Shown here: piece by piece, positions 9,521-9,535 of the stretch
Numbering within the stretch: position 1 is the stretch's first letter
Layout: every line of letters starts with the position of its first letter
Assembly (NCBI GenBank): GCA_037147235.1
Contig: JBAWVO010000248.1
Location: 1-9,535, forward strand
DNA length: 9,535 nucleotides
Reading direction: 5' to 3'
DNA from: JANXQG01 sp037147235
GTDB lineage: Bacteria > Planctomycetota > Planctomycetia > Pirellulales > Thermoguttaceae
The notes under the pieces: generated by a model
What the model was told of the DNA's origin: nothing
Seen by the model: only the letters and a program-made list of their open reading frames with translations
Database searches by the model: none
Program-made: the position numbers and the translations under genes

Positions 9521-9535
9521 GGGAAGGAAAGGGGG

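Overview
The window holds a complete type I restriction-modification (RM) operon, hsdM-hsdS-hsdR, on the minus strand with small accessory genes on both sides. The host is most likely a member of the Planctomycetota. This rests on the style of a short secreted protein at the right end (signal peptide, helical segment, then a Trp/Gly-rich beta domain ending in a charged tail) and on general composition. No rRNA or other phylogenetic marker is present, so the assignment is a lean only.

Layout from left to right. Bases 1-544 hold no convincing gene, only a repeated 11-mer and a few short hairpins. At 545-784 (+) is a 79-residue reading frame with a textbook ribosome-binding site and an internal repeat exactly 60 codons apart. 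At 841-1812 (-) is a 323-residue protein made almost entirely of four helicase-associated (HA) repeats, each 61 residues Trp to Trp, with no helicase domain. Next come hsdR (1864-4809), hsdS (4806-6218) and hsdM (6215-8368), all on the minus strand and therefore transcribed right to left as M-S-R. The gene junctions overlap as ATGA (M/S) and GTGA (S/R), each with a strong Shine-Dalgarno sequence, so translation is probably coupled. Just upstream of hsdM is a broken MerR-like helix-turn-helix gene (8383-8609) that looks truncated at its N-terminus and frameshifted near 8460. Before that is the secreted protein gene (8597-9151, -). The right edge (9342-9520, perhaps to 9535 and beyond) is a large nested inverted repeat that can fold almost completely on itself.

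Working together: HsdM and HsdS should form the modification methyltransferase, with HsdS reading a bipartite site. Adding HsdR, which has nuclease and SF2 translocase motifs, gives the restriction enzyme. All expected catalytic motifs are present, so the system looks intact. The HA-repeat gene lies 51 bases downstream of hsdR on the same strand and could be a fourth cistron. A nucleic-acid-binding accessory role is inference. The HTH remnant sits where an operon regulator might once have been.

The RM core is of an ordinary type. The less usual points are the HA-repeat protein without a helicase, the repeat-containing small protein, the decayed HTH gene, the acidic tail of HsdS and the large palindromic element.
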